Source: Amphimedon queenslandica (lineage: Eukaryota > Porifera > Demospongiae > Haplosclerida > Niphatidae). Taken from it: a stretch of DNA of 64,000 nucleotides. The notes under the pieces are model-generated. The model worked only from the letters and a program-made list of their open reading frames with translations, did no database searches and was not told the DNA's origin. A program made the position numbers and the translations under genes. The stretch covers positions 63,712-127,711 of the forward strand of contig NW_003546395.1 of the NCBI RefSeq assembly GCF_000090795.2. The letters are read 5' to 3'. Below, piece by piece: positions 45,901 to 57,217 of the stretch. Numbering within the stretch: position 1 is the first letter of the stretch; every line of letters starts with the position of its first letter.

Positions 45901-48900
45901 CCAAGGATTCATAAAGGCATTGAAAGAGAAATAAGGAAGGAAATAGCTGGTATTAAGTGGTTCAGCTTTACCACTGATATATGGAGTACCTCTGTTAGCA
46001 ATGATTCCTTGCTGAGCCTAACAGCCCACTGGCTTAACAAAAACTTCGAAAGAATGTCTGCTGTACTTAATGCCCAGACTTACATGAGGCACACCCATGA
46101 GAATATATTGATTGATATCACCTACAATTTTCTCTAACAATGTACTTTATAGCTTCCTTATTCATTTTCCATTGAATCTTGCCATCAAAAATGGTAATCA
46201 ACTGTCACACGTATAAGTATACTGTAAGTCACAAAAATAATGATCAAACAGTAGGCTTCTCCATTCACACACATGTACATGTACATGTACCAATTAAGTT
46301 TATTTTAATGACATGCAATTTTGTAAAAATGCTTAATTCATTAAAATGAATTTGCTATTTCAATAATTAATCACTTCACAAAAGCAATTCATGCAGGTAG
46401 AGAATGGCTAATAAAATTTCAGTGCTCCATCAAAAATTAAACGACATGTAGTCTATACTATAATTACTATTTATAATAAAAGTGTACTCATAGCCACTGT
46501 AGAAATTTTGCAATGGAACACTGGTCCTGAACCTCATAATGCAAGGGCGTAATCCATCTCACCACATGTACATGTATATTTACAGTTGCAAACACTGTAT
46601 TCATTACATCAAGTACATGTACAATGTACGAATTAATACAAGCACCAACTAATACATGCAAGCATTTATATGACCATGTACCTCACTCCACAATTGATCA
46701 AATAAAATACTGATAACAGTATCACGAATACATTCACTAGGTGTCACTGGTGGAAGATAATGCAAGTGATGACGACGAGATGCACCTTCAATCCCCTCTT
46801 TAGAACTAAACATTATACAATAGGAAAGTATAATAATGTAATGTACATGTAAGTGTACATGTACATGTAAATAACAAAAACAAAGCTACTAAAAACACAT
46901 AAATGTAATATCGAGAACCTTACGTTAATGAGAAGGATATACAGTACATGATAATCATGTTTATGCTTATTGCCATTAAAAAGCATGCACATTTTAAACG
47001 CATGTTACAATAATGCACAATTTCATAAAACAGTACATATGCATGCATATGTACATGCATGTGCATGAAAGTATGTTTCACTTCAAAGATGCATAAAACA
47101 TGCATTTAATTAACTTCTTCAAAAATCTATAAAAAAGTGCATAAAAATTAAGTACCAGTTTCAAAAAACATGCATAAAATAAATTGCTAGTAAAAGATTA
47201 GTGAAAACATGTTCATGCAGTTTTTGAAAAATTACATGCTGTACATGTGCATGTATGTAGTCAATAGTAAAGTAATGAATAACCTTATTAATTTAACTTA
47301 ATTGATTTAAGATGATTCAACTTGATATTATTAATAATTTACTATACTTTTGACAAAAATAATTATTTTAATTATAAAGGGACTGGGAGGGTTTCCTGTT
47401 GACTTTAGGCCATAATGGGAGGTATTGCCACCATAGGTGGTATAACAAAAAAGTGCCCACTTTACAAACTAGACAGGGGCATATTACACGGGTGCATGTA
47501 CATGTAAGTTGCAACACTTTATAAACCTAATTGTTTTTGGACAGGGAATCAGGGCCACTATAGAAGGGTGACCTTATTATCTATCATACATAACACTGTT
47601 GTGTTTATACAAAAATTTTAATTTTGCTTTTTACGTTAAAATCAAATAAAAACATGCATACTTGCACATGACTTAAAACAAGTTACAGAGTGTAACTCAT
47701 GTTTGGGACTAAAACACAAGTAAAATGTGTTGAAAATTTCTTAATGTTGCATATACACAATGTACATGTACATGTATTAACAGTATAGTTGTACATAAAA
47801 CATGACTGCAATGCAGAAAATACTATTTGAAATCCATTAAATTGTACATGTATATCTTCTATACAACATGCAAAAAGACAAAATCTGTATTTTTTCATGG
47901 TGTAGGACCTGCTCAAGTTACATGTACATACAGTATGTACAAGTACAATGTACATTTTACATGTAGAAATCAAAACTTACTCAGTACTATAAGCAAAGTA
48001 TTCCTCAACAATTCCATCACAAAAAATAATTTCTTCATAATGAAGACCAGGATTGTCATTAGGAGGGGAACCTGTTGTGCAAGGAGGAGCTGGTAAAACA
48101 TTCAGCCTTTGGCCACTAATGGCTAAACAATTTTGATTTTCCACTGCTAGTGGAGTATCGATAGATAAAGAGTCTTCATCAGTAATCACAGGATCTACAA
48201 TCTCTGTTCCATCATCTAATGAATCAAGCAAGTGCACACCAGTTAACCTGCAAATGATGACCAGAATTACACATATTATGTAGTACATGTACAGTATACA
48301 TGTACATGCATCTTACCTACATGTACACAATTTGTACATGCATGCATGTATACATTTATACACACAAATTCACGAGGTGAATTTTTTTGTTGTGTGCATC
48401 TACTATTGTGTATTTGTTTTTTAGCCAACCTCATTAAAGTACATGTAAATGTGCACAAATGTGTGCATCCGAATACCTGAAATGAGGAAAGTTAGTGCTC
48501 CATTCAGCACACTCTCTGTCAACAGGTTCCTGTCCAGTGGGACAACCATCATAAAGAGCACGATCAATAGCATCGAACATTTGACCCACAGTTTCACCAG
48601 CAATACGATCAAGAACCTGAAATGATGAAAAAAACAAAAATATACACTACATAATCACACAGCCACATGTACATATATTTTGTACATGTACTAAATGATC
48701 TTCTTGTCAGACAATATACATATACAAGTACAGAATATTCACACATAAAATTCTCAAAATAGTAATTTTGCTGAATATTTACAAAAACTAGACGAATGTA
48801 AAACATTAAAGGGGCGAACCTATACGCAAGCAAAGCAATGTACATACAATAGATCTCGACAGACTGCAACACTCATGAATGATTGTGTAACTTAAGTACA

Positions 48901-50086
48901 TGTAGCTCAGAACTTGATGGAGTGAGTGTGGTTCTTGATCTGGCTTCAGTTGTCATTAAAGTTAAAGTTTAATATTTAGGAAGCAATAAAGACACATGTA
49001 CATGTAGCTATAAAAGCAGTAACTGCAGAAATAATATGGCTATAAATAGGCAACTGTAGCAACGTAGTCCAAGTTAGTTCAGGCTGCGATTGACATTCAC
49101 TTAATTGGAGTCATTATGAATAAAGATGCTTTCTTAACCTTCCTTGCTCAATTGGGAGTTGGGACACTGGACAGTAGCACGAGTCAAGTTAGTCTATTAT
49201 ATCAACAAGGATGAGTTTAATAGTTACTATAACCTTGTCTGGCTGTTGGAGAAGCCTTTAAACAGAATCTCTTGTCTTATTTTGCAGCTAGGAAACTCAT
49301 AACTTCTTCCTGTGTGTTGGTCGCCATTTTATTTTTTTGCGACCACTCTCACTTTTAATGAAATATTGAAAACTGATTTGCTAATGCATAGCATATACCG
49401 TATTACGTGTGCATACATAATACATATGTGGGGCTCACTTAGGCTCGCCCCAATTATTTAGTTTTCCTAAGCCATTCTTAATTTCAAGCCATCATTAGTA
49501 AAGAGGCAATGAAGGCCTATAGCTGTGACAGTATGCAAGTACAGTGTAGATGTACATACATGTACATGTATACATAAATATGTACATTGTACATGTACAC
49601 CGTAGAAGTAAATATACACGTACACACATGTTGCAATACAACTGCAGGTGCAGGTAAACATCAGTACTTAACAATAAAACATCAAAAAGTACAGTAACAA
49701 AGTTTGTCCCTCATCAAAAAACAAAAAGCTTATATTACATGTGCATGCACATACCAATACATGTACATGTACATATGTGTATGCAACAAGTATAGCACAC
49801 ACATGGTGTCAGCCCTATTACTGTAGGTACTGTTGGCATTACGAGTGTAATACTACAGTACATACACATTGTAACTGAACTTACACCTTCATCTTCTCCC
49901 CAAGAGCAAAAAGAACTTCTTCCAGTAAGCGTAGCATCACTCCATTGGTTAGGAGCTACCTGAGGTGTTGGTGTATCACTACCAGACCATGTGTCTTCAT
50001 CTCCTTCACTGCTTAACTGATCAGACAAATAGAGACCAGTTGATGTCAATTGACGAAGATCAGTATGAGATGGCAAGGCGGGGATA
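33973..50086 (-). CDS. FAM149-family protein (DUF3719), 5' end unresolved
   Basis: FAM149 proteins carry a conserved N-terminal DUF3719; vertebrate FAM149B1 acts in primary cilia. Fourteen exons join in phase on the minus strand: 50086-49885, 48616-48477, 48247-47981, 46805-46682, 37712-37664, 37487-37375, 36495-36338, 35676-35533, 35472-35418, 34958-34915, 34866-34788, 34690-34550, 34403-34304 and 34037-33973 (559 residues recovered). Family hallmarks are SSFCSWGEDE, the helix QMFDAIDRALYDG, ECAEWSTNFPHFR, then FCDGIVEEYFAY and LPPVTPSECIRDTVISILFD followed by QLWSE. The rest is disordered and Pro/Ser-rich, with GRVTFSNRIVSAA near the end. The first coding exon(s) upstream of 50086 are missing; a candidate ATG exon at about 51683 (MSHSRDGRDEIF) would overlap the 5' side of the TPRG1L-like gene but does not join directly in phase. 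The intron 37713-46681 is nearly 9 kb and full of transposon remains. Confidence 0.85.
36683..36735. repeat. (AAT)n microsatellite
   Basis: Imperfect AATAATAATGATAATAACAAT array within a FAM149 intron. Confidence 0.9.
37870..38240. mobile_element. second copy of the 18.06 kb MITE family
   Basis: From GGGGCTCAGCCAACTAAAAT onward this matches the GAPDH-intron element at 18062-18649: shared blocks include ACTATTATTA-AGTTAAAT, CTTCATTGAAAGCA and CAGCAAGTCTGAGCTTAT. The right end is not clear, so the copy may be truncated. FAM149 intron. Confidence 0.6.
39690..39830 (+). pseudogene. decayed PHD-finger fragment, probably transposon-derived
   Basis: Translation gives RPYEWFHQDCVGFTE and, after two stops and a frameshift, EEWYCDQCI. 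The spacing W-x-H-x2-C-x-G ... WYC-x2-C is the second half of a PHD zinc finger. Flanking sequence is broken in all frames. PHD fingers occur in some animal DNA-transposon proteins; a fragment of a host gene copy is the alternative. Confidence 0.6.
40548..41520 (+). pseudogene. decayed THAP + DDE transposase
   Basis: At 40548 a frame begins MPKNCCVARYKN and, across frameshifts and stops, shows the THAP spacing: C-x-C start, SKKKGLS, then W-x-P-R-N-S-Y and a degraded CNEHF near 40700. About 650 bp downstream, FKPGDQVLAEKGF and IGDNIA, followed by IIPEFTK, match the second catalytic Asp region of DDE_4-type transposases (usually PGDxVMADKGF). Intact THAP-plus-DDE transposases are known in animals. 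Many stops show it is dead. It lies in the 9 kb FAM149 intron, antisense to the gene. Confidence 0.7.
42470..44230. repeat. diverged tandem duplication of non-coding sequence
   Basis: The block at about 42480-42745 (GTGGATCCACTC, CTACTGGATAAGAA, AATCATGAGGAATAACGTT, ATCTAAGGCAGCAAC) recurs at about 43090-43260 in the same order, and parts recur again near 44150-44230 (AGCAGGATACCAACAAA). A hAT MITE is inserted between the second and third copies. Confidence 0.7.
43434..43894. mobile_element. hAT-type MITE with 8-bp TSD GATCAAGA
   Basis: The element starts TAGGGCTGTGAGGTAT and ends ATACCTCACAGCCCTA, a perfect 16-bp inverted terminus. It is flanked by GATCAAGA at 43426-43433 and 43895-43902, exact 8-bp duplications. 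It is 461 bp, non-coding and AT-rich, with secondary TACCGAGGTAT repeats inside. Confidence 0.9.
44231..45289. other. FAM149 intron, unassigned sequence
   Basis: Locally richer in G+C than its surroundings, with no open exon structure. Partial matches to the duplicated blocks upstream suggest transposon debris. I see no identifiable domain. Confidence 0.4.
45290..45385. repeat. short tandem repeat of AACTATCCTTAACTYAGGATAGG
   Basis: About three imperfect copies containing AGGATAGGCAACTATCCT, each of which is nearly palindromic, bounded by the direct repeat TATTGATAACTA on both sides. It immediately precedes the hAT transposase remnant and may be its sub-terminal repeat. Confidence 0.6.
45396..46137 (+). 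pseudogene. hAT transposase remnant (BED finger + core)
   Basis: A BED-type zinc finger is readable at 45420-45600: C-x2-C (TICNECSAYI), then SYDTSNLLFHLRMKH. A second open block at 45820-46137 has IKWFSFTTDIWSTSVSNDSLLS, then LTAHWLNKNF, the TTDxWSS region of hAT core domains that carries the first catalytic Asp. The stretch between is broken by stops, and the C-terminal catalytic half and dimerisation domain are missing. It lies in the 9 kb FAM149 intron, plus strand. It is a ZBED-like relic. Confidence 0.8.
48811..49455. mobile_element. MITE with GGGGCGARCC termini
   Basis: Left end AAAGGGGCGAACCTATAC, right end inverted AATTGGGGCGAGCCTAAGTG. The ends are like those of the elements at 28113-28895 and 18062-18649, so all may share one transposase. 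It sits in the FAM149 intron between 48617 and 49884, non-coding. Confidence 0.6.
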
Positions 50087-50298
50087 CTACATAATTGAAT
50101 CATACAGCACATAAAATAAACACACAACGATATAAACTGATTAAGACATACATACAAATGTAAAGAGATGAGACGTAATATTTAGAAAGTTAAACATACA
50201 TGTACATGTACATGCTACATGTATAAAACAACTGTACTGACATTGTACATTGTACATCTAAATGTACTATGAATAACAAACAAATTCGTGTACAGTAC

Positions 50299-50463
50299 CA
50301 GGGCTGGGACGAAGGTCACTTTGCAACTTTCCAAGTTTCAACATAAAAAATTAGAAGCCTTCGAAAGTTTAATTGCACACTTGCTTCAAAGGTTTATTGT
50401 CTCCTTTGAATGGCAGCACTTCGAATGAAGCTTCAAACCTTTGAAAGCTTCACCCCAGCTCTA
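50299..50463. mobile_element. hAT-type MITE with 8-bp TSD TACAGTAC
   Basis: Starts CAGGGCTGGGACGAAGG; its right end inverted is TAGAGCTGGGGTGAAGC. Flanked by TACAGTAC at 50291-50298 and 50464-50471. Internal inverted copies of TTCGAAAG/CTTTGAAAG make it largely foldback. Confidence 0.9.
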
Positions 50464-50471
50464 TACAGTAC

Positions 50472-50635
50472 ATCAGAGAGTAAATGGGTATTACAGGCCA
50501 TTTTTGTAATAATTATACATTAGTACAAAAGTTGGGCTTAATTGCAAGAACAATCTTTGCACAGTAGTATATCAGAGAGTAAATGGTTATTACAGGCCAT
50601 TTTTGTAATAATTGCACATTAGTACAAAAGTTGGG
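50472..50635 (+). repeat. 65-bp direct duplication
   Basis: The block ATCAGAGAGTAAATGG to CAAAAGTTGGG occurs at 50472-50536 and 50571-50635 with only a few differences, separated by 34 bp. Confidence 0.9.
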
Positions 50636-51711
50636 AATCTTTGCCAAATCTTGGAAAGTACCAAACTGACATACATGTATGTGTTGTACATGAAGGGTCA
50701 GAAATTATATAATGCAACATTGCAAATGGAAAGGGAATTTCTCATGTGGCGAATGCACCATGGCCATGGTTATAATTTTTTAATATTTAAAAAAATTTTT
50801 TTGTTCTCAAAATTTGCAAATTTGCAAAAATTTAGGGACACAAATTTCTAGCTGTTTATTTCCAGGAATGTTGCATTTCTAAGATATTGTGGAATTAATT
50901 TTTATGAAAACACTGCAACACTGGCAATTGAGATGCAGAATTTTGCACTGGGAAATATCTGTAATGCAGCCAGAAACAAGACTACAAAATATTTCATTGC
51001 AAAAATAAACTGAATACAGAATAAGATTAACATACATGTACATACAACATATGCATAATAGTACCTTAATTAAGGAAACAAACTACATGTGCATGTATAA
51101 TACACATAATTGAATGATTATAATTTTAGCTCTCAGTTGACTTTGCACATGGGCACTGCATTGTTACATGCACACAAAGGCAGATCTATTATGAGTTATG
51201 ATACTAAGCTAGTGTACCAAATCCTATTCCGTTTCAATGTACATGTACATGTACATACATGTACATATACAACATTAGGCCCAGCGAATAGCGTAAGAGA
51301 CCTATTGGAAGTTCACCTTCAATTACATATGTCCATCCATTAAACTCTTAATAGTAAATTAATGAAAGTTACTGTAAGGGACATGTACGACACAATGTTT
51401 GTGTCATCTTGTAAAATAAACATAACAAAAATACTGGGACTAACAAGGCACTAAGATTAGATCTTGTTGACATTAGCTATCTCTTGAAAGAGTTAAGGAA
51501 GAACAATTCATGTTAGAACTTCGTTTAGACTTGGAGTAGCACAACTTTGAACTTTGTTTGTTTATCACTCGTTGTATCCACCTCTTTTATACCGCCATCC
51601 CCAGAATGAGAAATTGAGAATTAGAATTGTCACTGAAACCCAGCCCACAAAAAATCTCATCACGCCCATCACGTGAATGACTCATGACTGGCAGTGGCGC
51701 TTGTTTTTGTA

Positions 51712-54700
51712 ATGGCTGACAGTGAAGTTCCAACCGAGATCTCTTTGGAGGACGCTTCTTCTGATACAAACGTGACTCCTCCTGTATTGGACGTTTCGTC
51801 TAATACTTCCACTGCTGAGGGTGCAACTGCTGCCGCAAATGACGAGGCTACGGATGAAAAGGAGACTAGTGTGCTCAAACCTGTAGCAGAAACTATACCA
51901 GGTCTTAACTCTATGATGAGTGAGTGGCAAGTATCTTCTCTTCCTGAATATAAACAGTTTTTTTCGACTGAGGTATTAACTTAATTTTTTATTAATTTTG
52001 TGCATGTCCCCACTCCTATGACATTCATTGTTTCTTCTTTGACATTGACATTCTGGGTGAAAGAGACAGATTATTAGTTGTATTAATTTTTTACTGTTGT
52101 TATGCATGTATTATCGTATATGTAGTGCTATTGTATATGTAGTATAATTAATATTAACTGTCATGGTTAATGCTGGTGGTAAATGTGCTAAATGAGCTTT
52201 CTGGCAGTTTATTTTGGCAATAATTTTCACAATCGTTATGTATATTCAAGAATAGATAATAATTATCAACTCTTGGTATATTGTAATGATCTTGTGGTCA
52301 ATTTCATTGATAAAATACCATATAGCAGGAAATTCTCATTGCCAGAAACTTTTGTTATCTTTCCAAGCAGGCTTTACAAGATATTTTCGTTGACTTTATT
52401 TTCGTTTTGCCTGACATAAATCTTCACTGCCACACCCATTTAATTAGTACCACGTGTATGGTTTAAGATGGAAGTATGTCTATGGTTCCGTATGGTTCGC
52501 CATGGTTACCACATTTTTAAAGACATTTGGAGTCCATCAGTTGGAGAAGAACTGCCTTTTGTGTCAATCCTGATGAAGCCACAGATCTGCCATGGGTCAA
52601 ATTTTAGTTAGATTAAAGTTTCATTGTCTTAAAATTTTGTTCAAATATTTGGGCTAACGAAACAAACGAAAATTAGCACCAAATGAAAGTTTCCTGCTAT
52701 ACGGTATAGGTGTAGCAGGAAATTTGGGAGGGAGTTAAATTTGGCATATTGCTAAATTTTGGTAATTGGCAAATTTTATTTTGCAAGTGTATGGCCACAT
52801 GCCATTTAGTGCTGAAACGAATAGTGAGATTTTTGAATATTCGTTTGTTTATAATTTTTATAGCAATATTTGAATATTTTTTTGCTATTTGAATAGAATT
52901 ATTAATGGTTATTGCAATAATTCTTTGGCTTTCTTAGTCAGTTTTTTGGTTAGCAACTTGCTTAATACTGATGCTATAGCCATGGAAGTGGGTCTCAATC
53001 TCTAAGAAGCCCTGTTGGGATTATTTTGATGAGATTAATACCAAAAAGCTAGTTTTTAATCATTCAGCAATAATAGTTAAAATATTCGAATAGTGGAAAA
53101 TACTATTCGTTTCATCACTAATGCCATTGAACATGTGCATAATGGCTTGAAATGGCTGATTTTTATCTTGGCAAATGGCTAGAAAGTGTCAAATTTGCCA
53201 AATTTAACTCCCTCCAAAATTTCTCGCTGTACGGTAATTAATATGGTTGCGGTTGCTTTTGTTATTTTCGTGATTTTTTTACCACCACCAATGCCATTCT
53301 ATTGTGCATAATTTGTATCGTGTTATTCAAAAAATGTCTTCAAATTTGTCAAACATTTTTTGTGACTAACAAAAGTTATTTGTTCCTTGTGGGTAGTATG
53401 AAGATTTATAACACAAGTAACAAAAATTACTTTTATTCACGAAAATCAATTTTTAACAGAAAATTAAGTTATTTACAAAATTTTTGACTAACAAAAAATT
53501 TGGAGCTGTTCAGTACATGTACATGTACATACTATGTATAGACTAATTTTTGAGAACTTTTTTTTAAAAAACATAATTTTGTACCTTGAAAATTTCAACG
53601 TACATGTATGTATAAATTACAATTACACGTGATGTAGCCATGGGCTTGTCCATTATACAAGCCTATATTGTATGTGACACCTAAGTAAATTAATAAACTA
53701 CATCTCTGTATTTCATGCAATTTGAATTATTTATGCTGACATCTAATCAAACATACATGTACATGTACCTTGGTTTTCATTTATATTGTAAGAGTATATG
53801 TAAGTTAGGATACTTTGTCATGGGGCTATTCTACCGCTCTTGATAAAGGAATGAGAAATCTGTGTCCATCATGGTGCCATGTTTAGAATAGCCCCAACTA
53901 GTAGTCCTTCTTTTTTAATTATAACTTTCTAACTGTAGCATGTACAGGACTGAGACCAAGACAAGTCAATTCAGCATAAAAATCTCTTAGTTACAGTAGA
54001 TAGGTTAGATGAAAAACGTTGGTAAATTATTATTCTTCCTGGGGGCCAGTATAGCCCAGAATTACCAATCACTTTGTGTACAATTTTTACAGAACTTATA
54101 GTGAACTTTGCCTGTATAAGGATGAATAGATAGAGTAGACAGCGAGGCTTGGAAATTGGGACAGATTTTATTGGGTTTCAAGCAGCAAGAGAATGCAAAG
54201 AAACACTGTCTAAGGCTTCTCCAAAAGCATTAGAAGGTAGTGTGTACATGTATATATTGAGAAAAGATAAACGCTATCGATGGTTTTGTGATAATGAAAA
54301 TAATCATAAAACAATTTTTACTGAACTTTTTTACTGTCAATTTCAAAATTGAAGCACACTATGGAGAAGCGCTTAGGCAAGCCCTCGCACCATACTGACC
54401 ATAGGCGATATCTTTTCTATTGTAGTTTAGCACCTCTCGGAGCTACATGTACATTTATGCTTTGGTTATGATTTTTTTTCATATATTACATTTTCATGTA
54501 CACATGATCCTTGTTTTTGTGTGGTTTAAGATAAAACAGTGAAATTATCCTTGAAGATTAGTGTGAGATTTACAAGTCATAATTTATACATATGTGTATA
54601 CAATAATGTAAAGGCTTTTATTTTAAAAGTATACATGTTGCAAATATAAAATGAATGTGCATTTTTCATAATAATTATATTACAGGCACTACATGTGCTT

Positions 54701-56866
54701 CTACATTTTTTGAGTAGTAGATGCTCGAAATCTCCTGTCATTATAATTGCTTAGTGGGATCACTGGTGTTAATTGACGAAGTTCAGCAATTTCTTGTGTC
54801 TTTCTGCTAATTTTCAGGCCTGTTATGCTTTTATTACTCTGATGCACTTGTTTGTTAACAAGCTGCATATCAATCATTAAATTATATGTAATTAATTATA
54901 TAATTTTTGAAATTAATTGGTATCAATTTCTTTTTTGTTATTGTTTATCTGTAGGATGAGAGTATGTTTGTTGCAGCTGTTTCTGCTATTAAAGCACGAC
55001 TTGATGAAAATGACAGTAATATTCGTAAGGCTTGGCTACTGACAGAGTAAGTACATGTACTGTAAAATCATTGTTAATTACTGCTGCTTCAGCCTGTTTG
55101 TGTTATCCATTTAATAAGAGTATTGCAAGTGTAAAAGTGTTTTTAAAGCATGCATATAGCTAAAATTCATTGTTATACTCGCTAAGGTTGTTTCTACCAT
55201 CTAATTCTTTTTTTTTACTTTTTGGAGAAGTCTTCAGGTACTTGTACATTGAATAATCTATGTTAACCCTTTAATGCTGAATGACTTTCCTGTACGTCAA
55301 TAACATGAATAGGTGTAGTATATTATACATTTTTTGTTATTTTCTCTTTTATTCATGACAATATAACATTCTAGAAAGCTTAAGTAACTTCTCCTTTCAT
55401 CTTTCTAACATATATAACATTGTCAAAGACTCAAAACACAGTATATAGGTAGAAAAGTACACTAGCGTGGCTCCGACAGTTGAAAACGATCAGTGGCCAA
55501 GGTAAGTAACCTAGAAAATGACAAAACAACAATAGACAGAATGTTTAGACTTACCTTTGGCTTGTGAAATCCTCTAGAAATGAGAAGAAAAGGCAAGCGA
55601 CTCGAGAGAGCTGCTTTGCCTAACATTTCAATGGAGAAAAGCGGTGGGTGTGGCCACATTTTGCTTGGCAACCATGGCTCCTTGACGAGTCACAGTAGCG
55701 TTTCTACTCAAAGCATCTTCTCCACTGACTTCTGCCTGTTCTCCACTGACTTCTGCCTCTTCATTCTTCATATCATGCTTACCAGGTCCTGCTGAACGTG
55801 ATAGAACTCTCTCTTTTGCTTCGCCAAGTCTGTGTAGTTAAAAAAAGCGGTGAGTATCTTCACAATAGACGCTCCATTGCTTTATGCTGCTTCATTTACT
55901 ATATACATGTACTTCTTCTATCTAAGGATAAACATGCCATAAAGGCTGCTAGCAAGCTTCAAGTCTTGCTGGACAAGATCTTGAGAGATACATGTATGCA
56001 TTGCTGAACTAGTACTAACAAGAAATTATTTTTTATCAAAATTAATTTTGATGTTAAAGGGTTAAAATGCAACCATTTTGTTTTCCTGTAGTACACGCAA
56101 CTACATAAGAGTTGTAGTTGTCTAACTTGTCTTGTACTGTATCTGACATACATGTACATGTACAATACATGAAAGATATACAATGTACACATGTACATGT
56201 AGCACAATAATGAAAGCAATGGGGTTTCATATGAGTTCCTCATCCTACTTCTTTGATATTGATTATTGTTATCTGTCATTAGAATTGATCACTGGGACCT
56301 GGAGAAGGAAAGAATTGTTGTATTGACAGATAATAATCTGATTTCTGTTAAATACAATTTCATTCAGCAACTGGTAGACGAGCTTAAGTTTATTCCTTTG
56401 GCCTACATTAGGGAAATTCATGTGGGAGATTTTAAATATACATATTCTTATGGCTAGTAAGTGAAATATTATTTTTGATGATTATTGCTTTTGATACTAT
56501 TTTAGTGCAAGGAAGGGTAAAGGATTAAAGATAGTTTGGGGACAGGAGCCGATTAGCTTCTGGACAAAATGGAATCCAGTCAGCTCTTCTGTTCCTTATG
56601 TCACTTTTGCCTCTCACATTTTGGTCATAAATAAGAAAATACAAGATCCTAAGCTCACGCTTGACACAGCAATTGATCCAATTGAAAGTGCCATATTAGA
56701 GTTTAGGGAGAAGGCAAAAACTACTGAATCGCCACCTCCGTCTTTACCAGAATTCAAGAAAATCGAAGGGGATATCGTGATTGATTATTATCTTGGTGTG
56801 TCTGCTATGATCCATAACCAGAGTTATCTTGGATTTTTTAAGAAGCGAGGGGCTATTAACTGGTGA
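51712..56866 (+). CDS. TPRG1L-like protein (hSac2 domain), 295 aa
   Basis: Family of tumour protein p63-regulated gene 1; vertebrate TPRG1L (Mover) is a synaptic-vesicle-associated regulator of release. Four exons join in phase: 51712-51972, 54955-55046, 56283-56456 and 56506-56866. The first exon (87 residues, MADSEVPTEISLED) is disordered and acidic, ending in EWQVSSLPEYKQFFSTE. The domain follows: MFVAAVSAIKARLDE, then DHWDLEKERIVVLTDNNLI, the stretch IPLAYIREIHVGDF, and KIVWGQEPISFWTKWNP. The last exon ends in KKRGAINW. Human TPRG1L is about 272 aa, so the length fits. The 3.0 kb first intron holds two TATAGCGGAAAT-type MITEs and a 76-bp foldback element. AATAAA lies about 35 bp past the stop. 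Confidence 0.85.
52316..52706. mobile_element. MITE of the TATAGCRGGAAATTT family, copy 1
   Basis: Left end TACCATATAGCAGGAAATTC, right end inverted TACCGTATAGCAGGAAACTT. It is non-coding and abuts another such element on its right. Confidence 0.7.
52700..53236. mobile_element. MITE of the TATAGCRGGAAATTT family, copy 2
   Basis: Left end GTAGCAGGAAATTTGGGAGG followed by GAGTTAAATTTGGC; right end inverted TACCGTACAGCGAGAAATTT then TGGAGGGAGTTAAATTTGGC. The inverted repeat is about 40 bp and well conserved, so this is a clear example of the family. Confidence 0.8.
53821..53896. repeat. 76-bp element with perfect 13-bp inverted ends
   Basis: TGGGGCTATTCTA at 53821-53833 is exactly inverted at 53884-53896. 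Small foldback or MITE in the first intron of the TPRG1L-like gene. Confidence 0.85.
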
Positions 56867-57217
56867 TGTTGTGTTTCTATGAATGAGAGTGTTAACTATA
56901 ATAAATCCTGATATTTTATTTGCTATAGTTGTAATGACATGTACTTATACTTGTCACAATGTGTATTCTTTATTTTAAAAGTTGTTACTCAATAATTGTG
57001 TCATTATTTTGAGCAGCACAACTGTGGATAAACTGTCATGCATAAATAAGCCTAAGTGATCTAGGCACAATTTATACCTATACATTATTGTTAGTTATGT
57101 GCAATGTTCAATAGAGGTGGTTTTCAAAAATTAATTCTTAATTATAAAGAAAATAATTATTTTTTTTAATAGTGAAGATCACATCAAGTGATACTTAATA
57201 TGCAAAATTGCAATAGC
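56867..57217. other. convergent 3' spacer TPRG1L-like / XRN1
   Basis: 351 bp between the two stop codons must contain both 3' UTR ends. Contains AATAAA on the plus strand near 56900. Confidence 0.6.
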
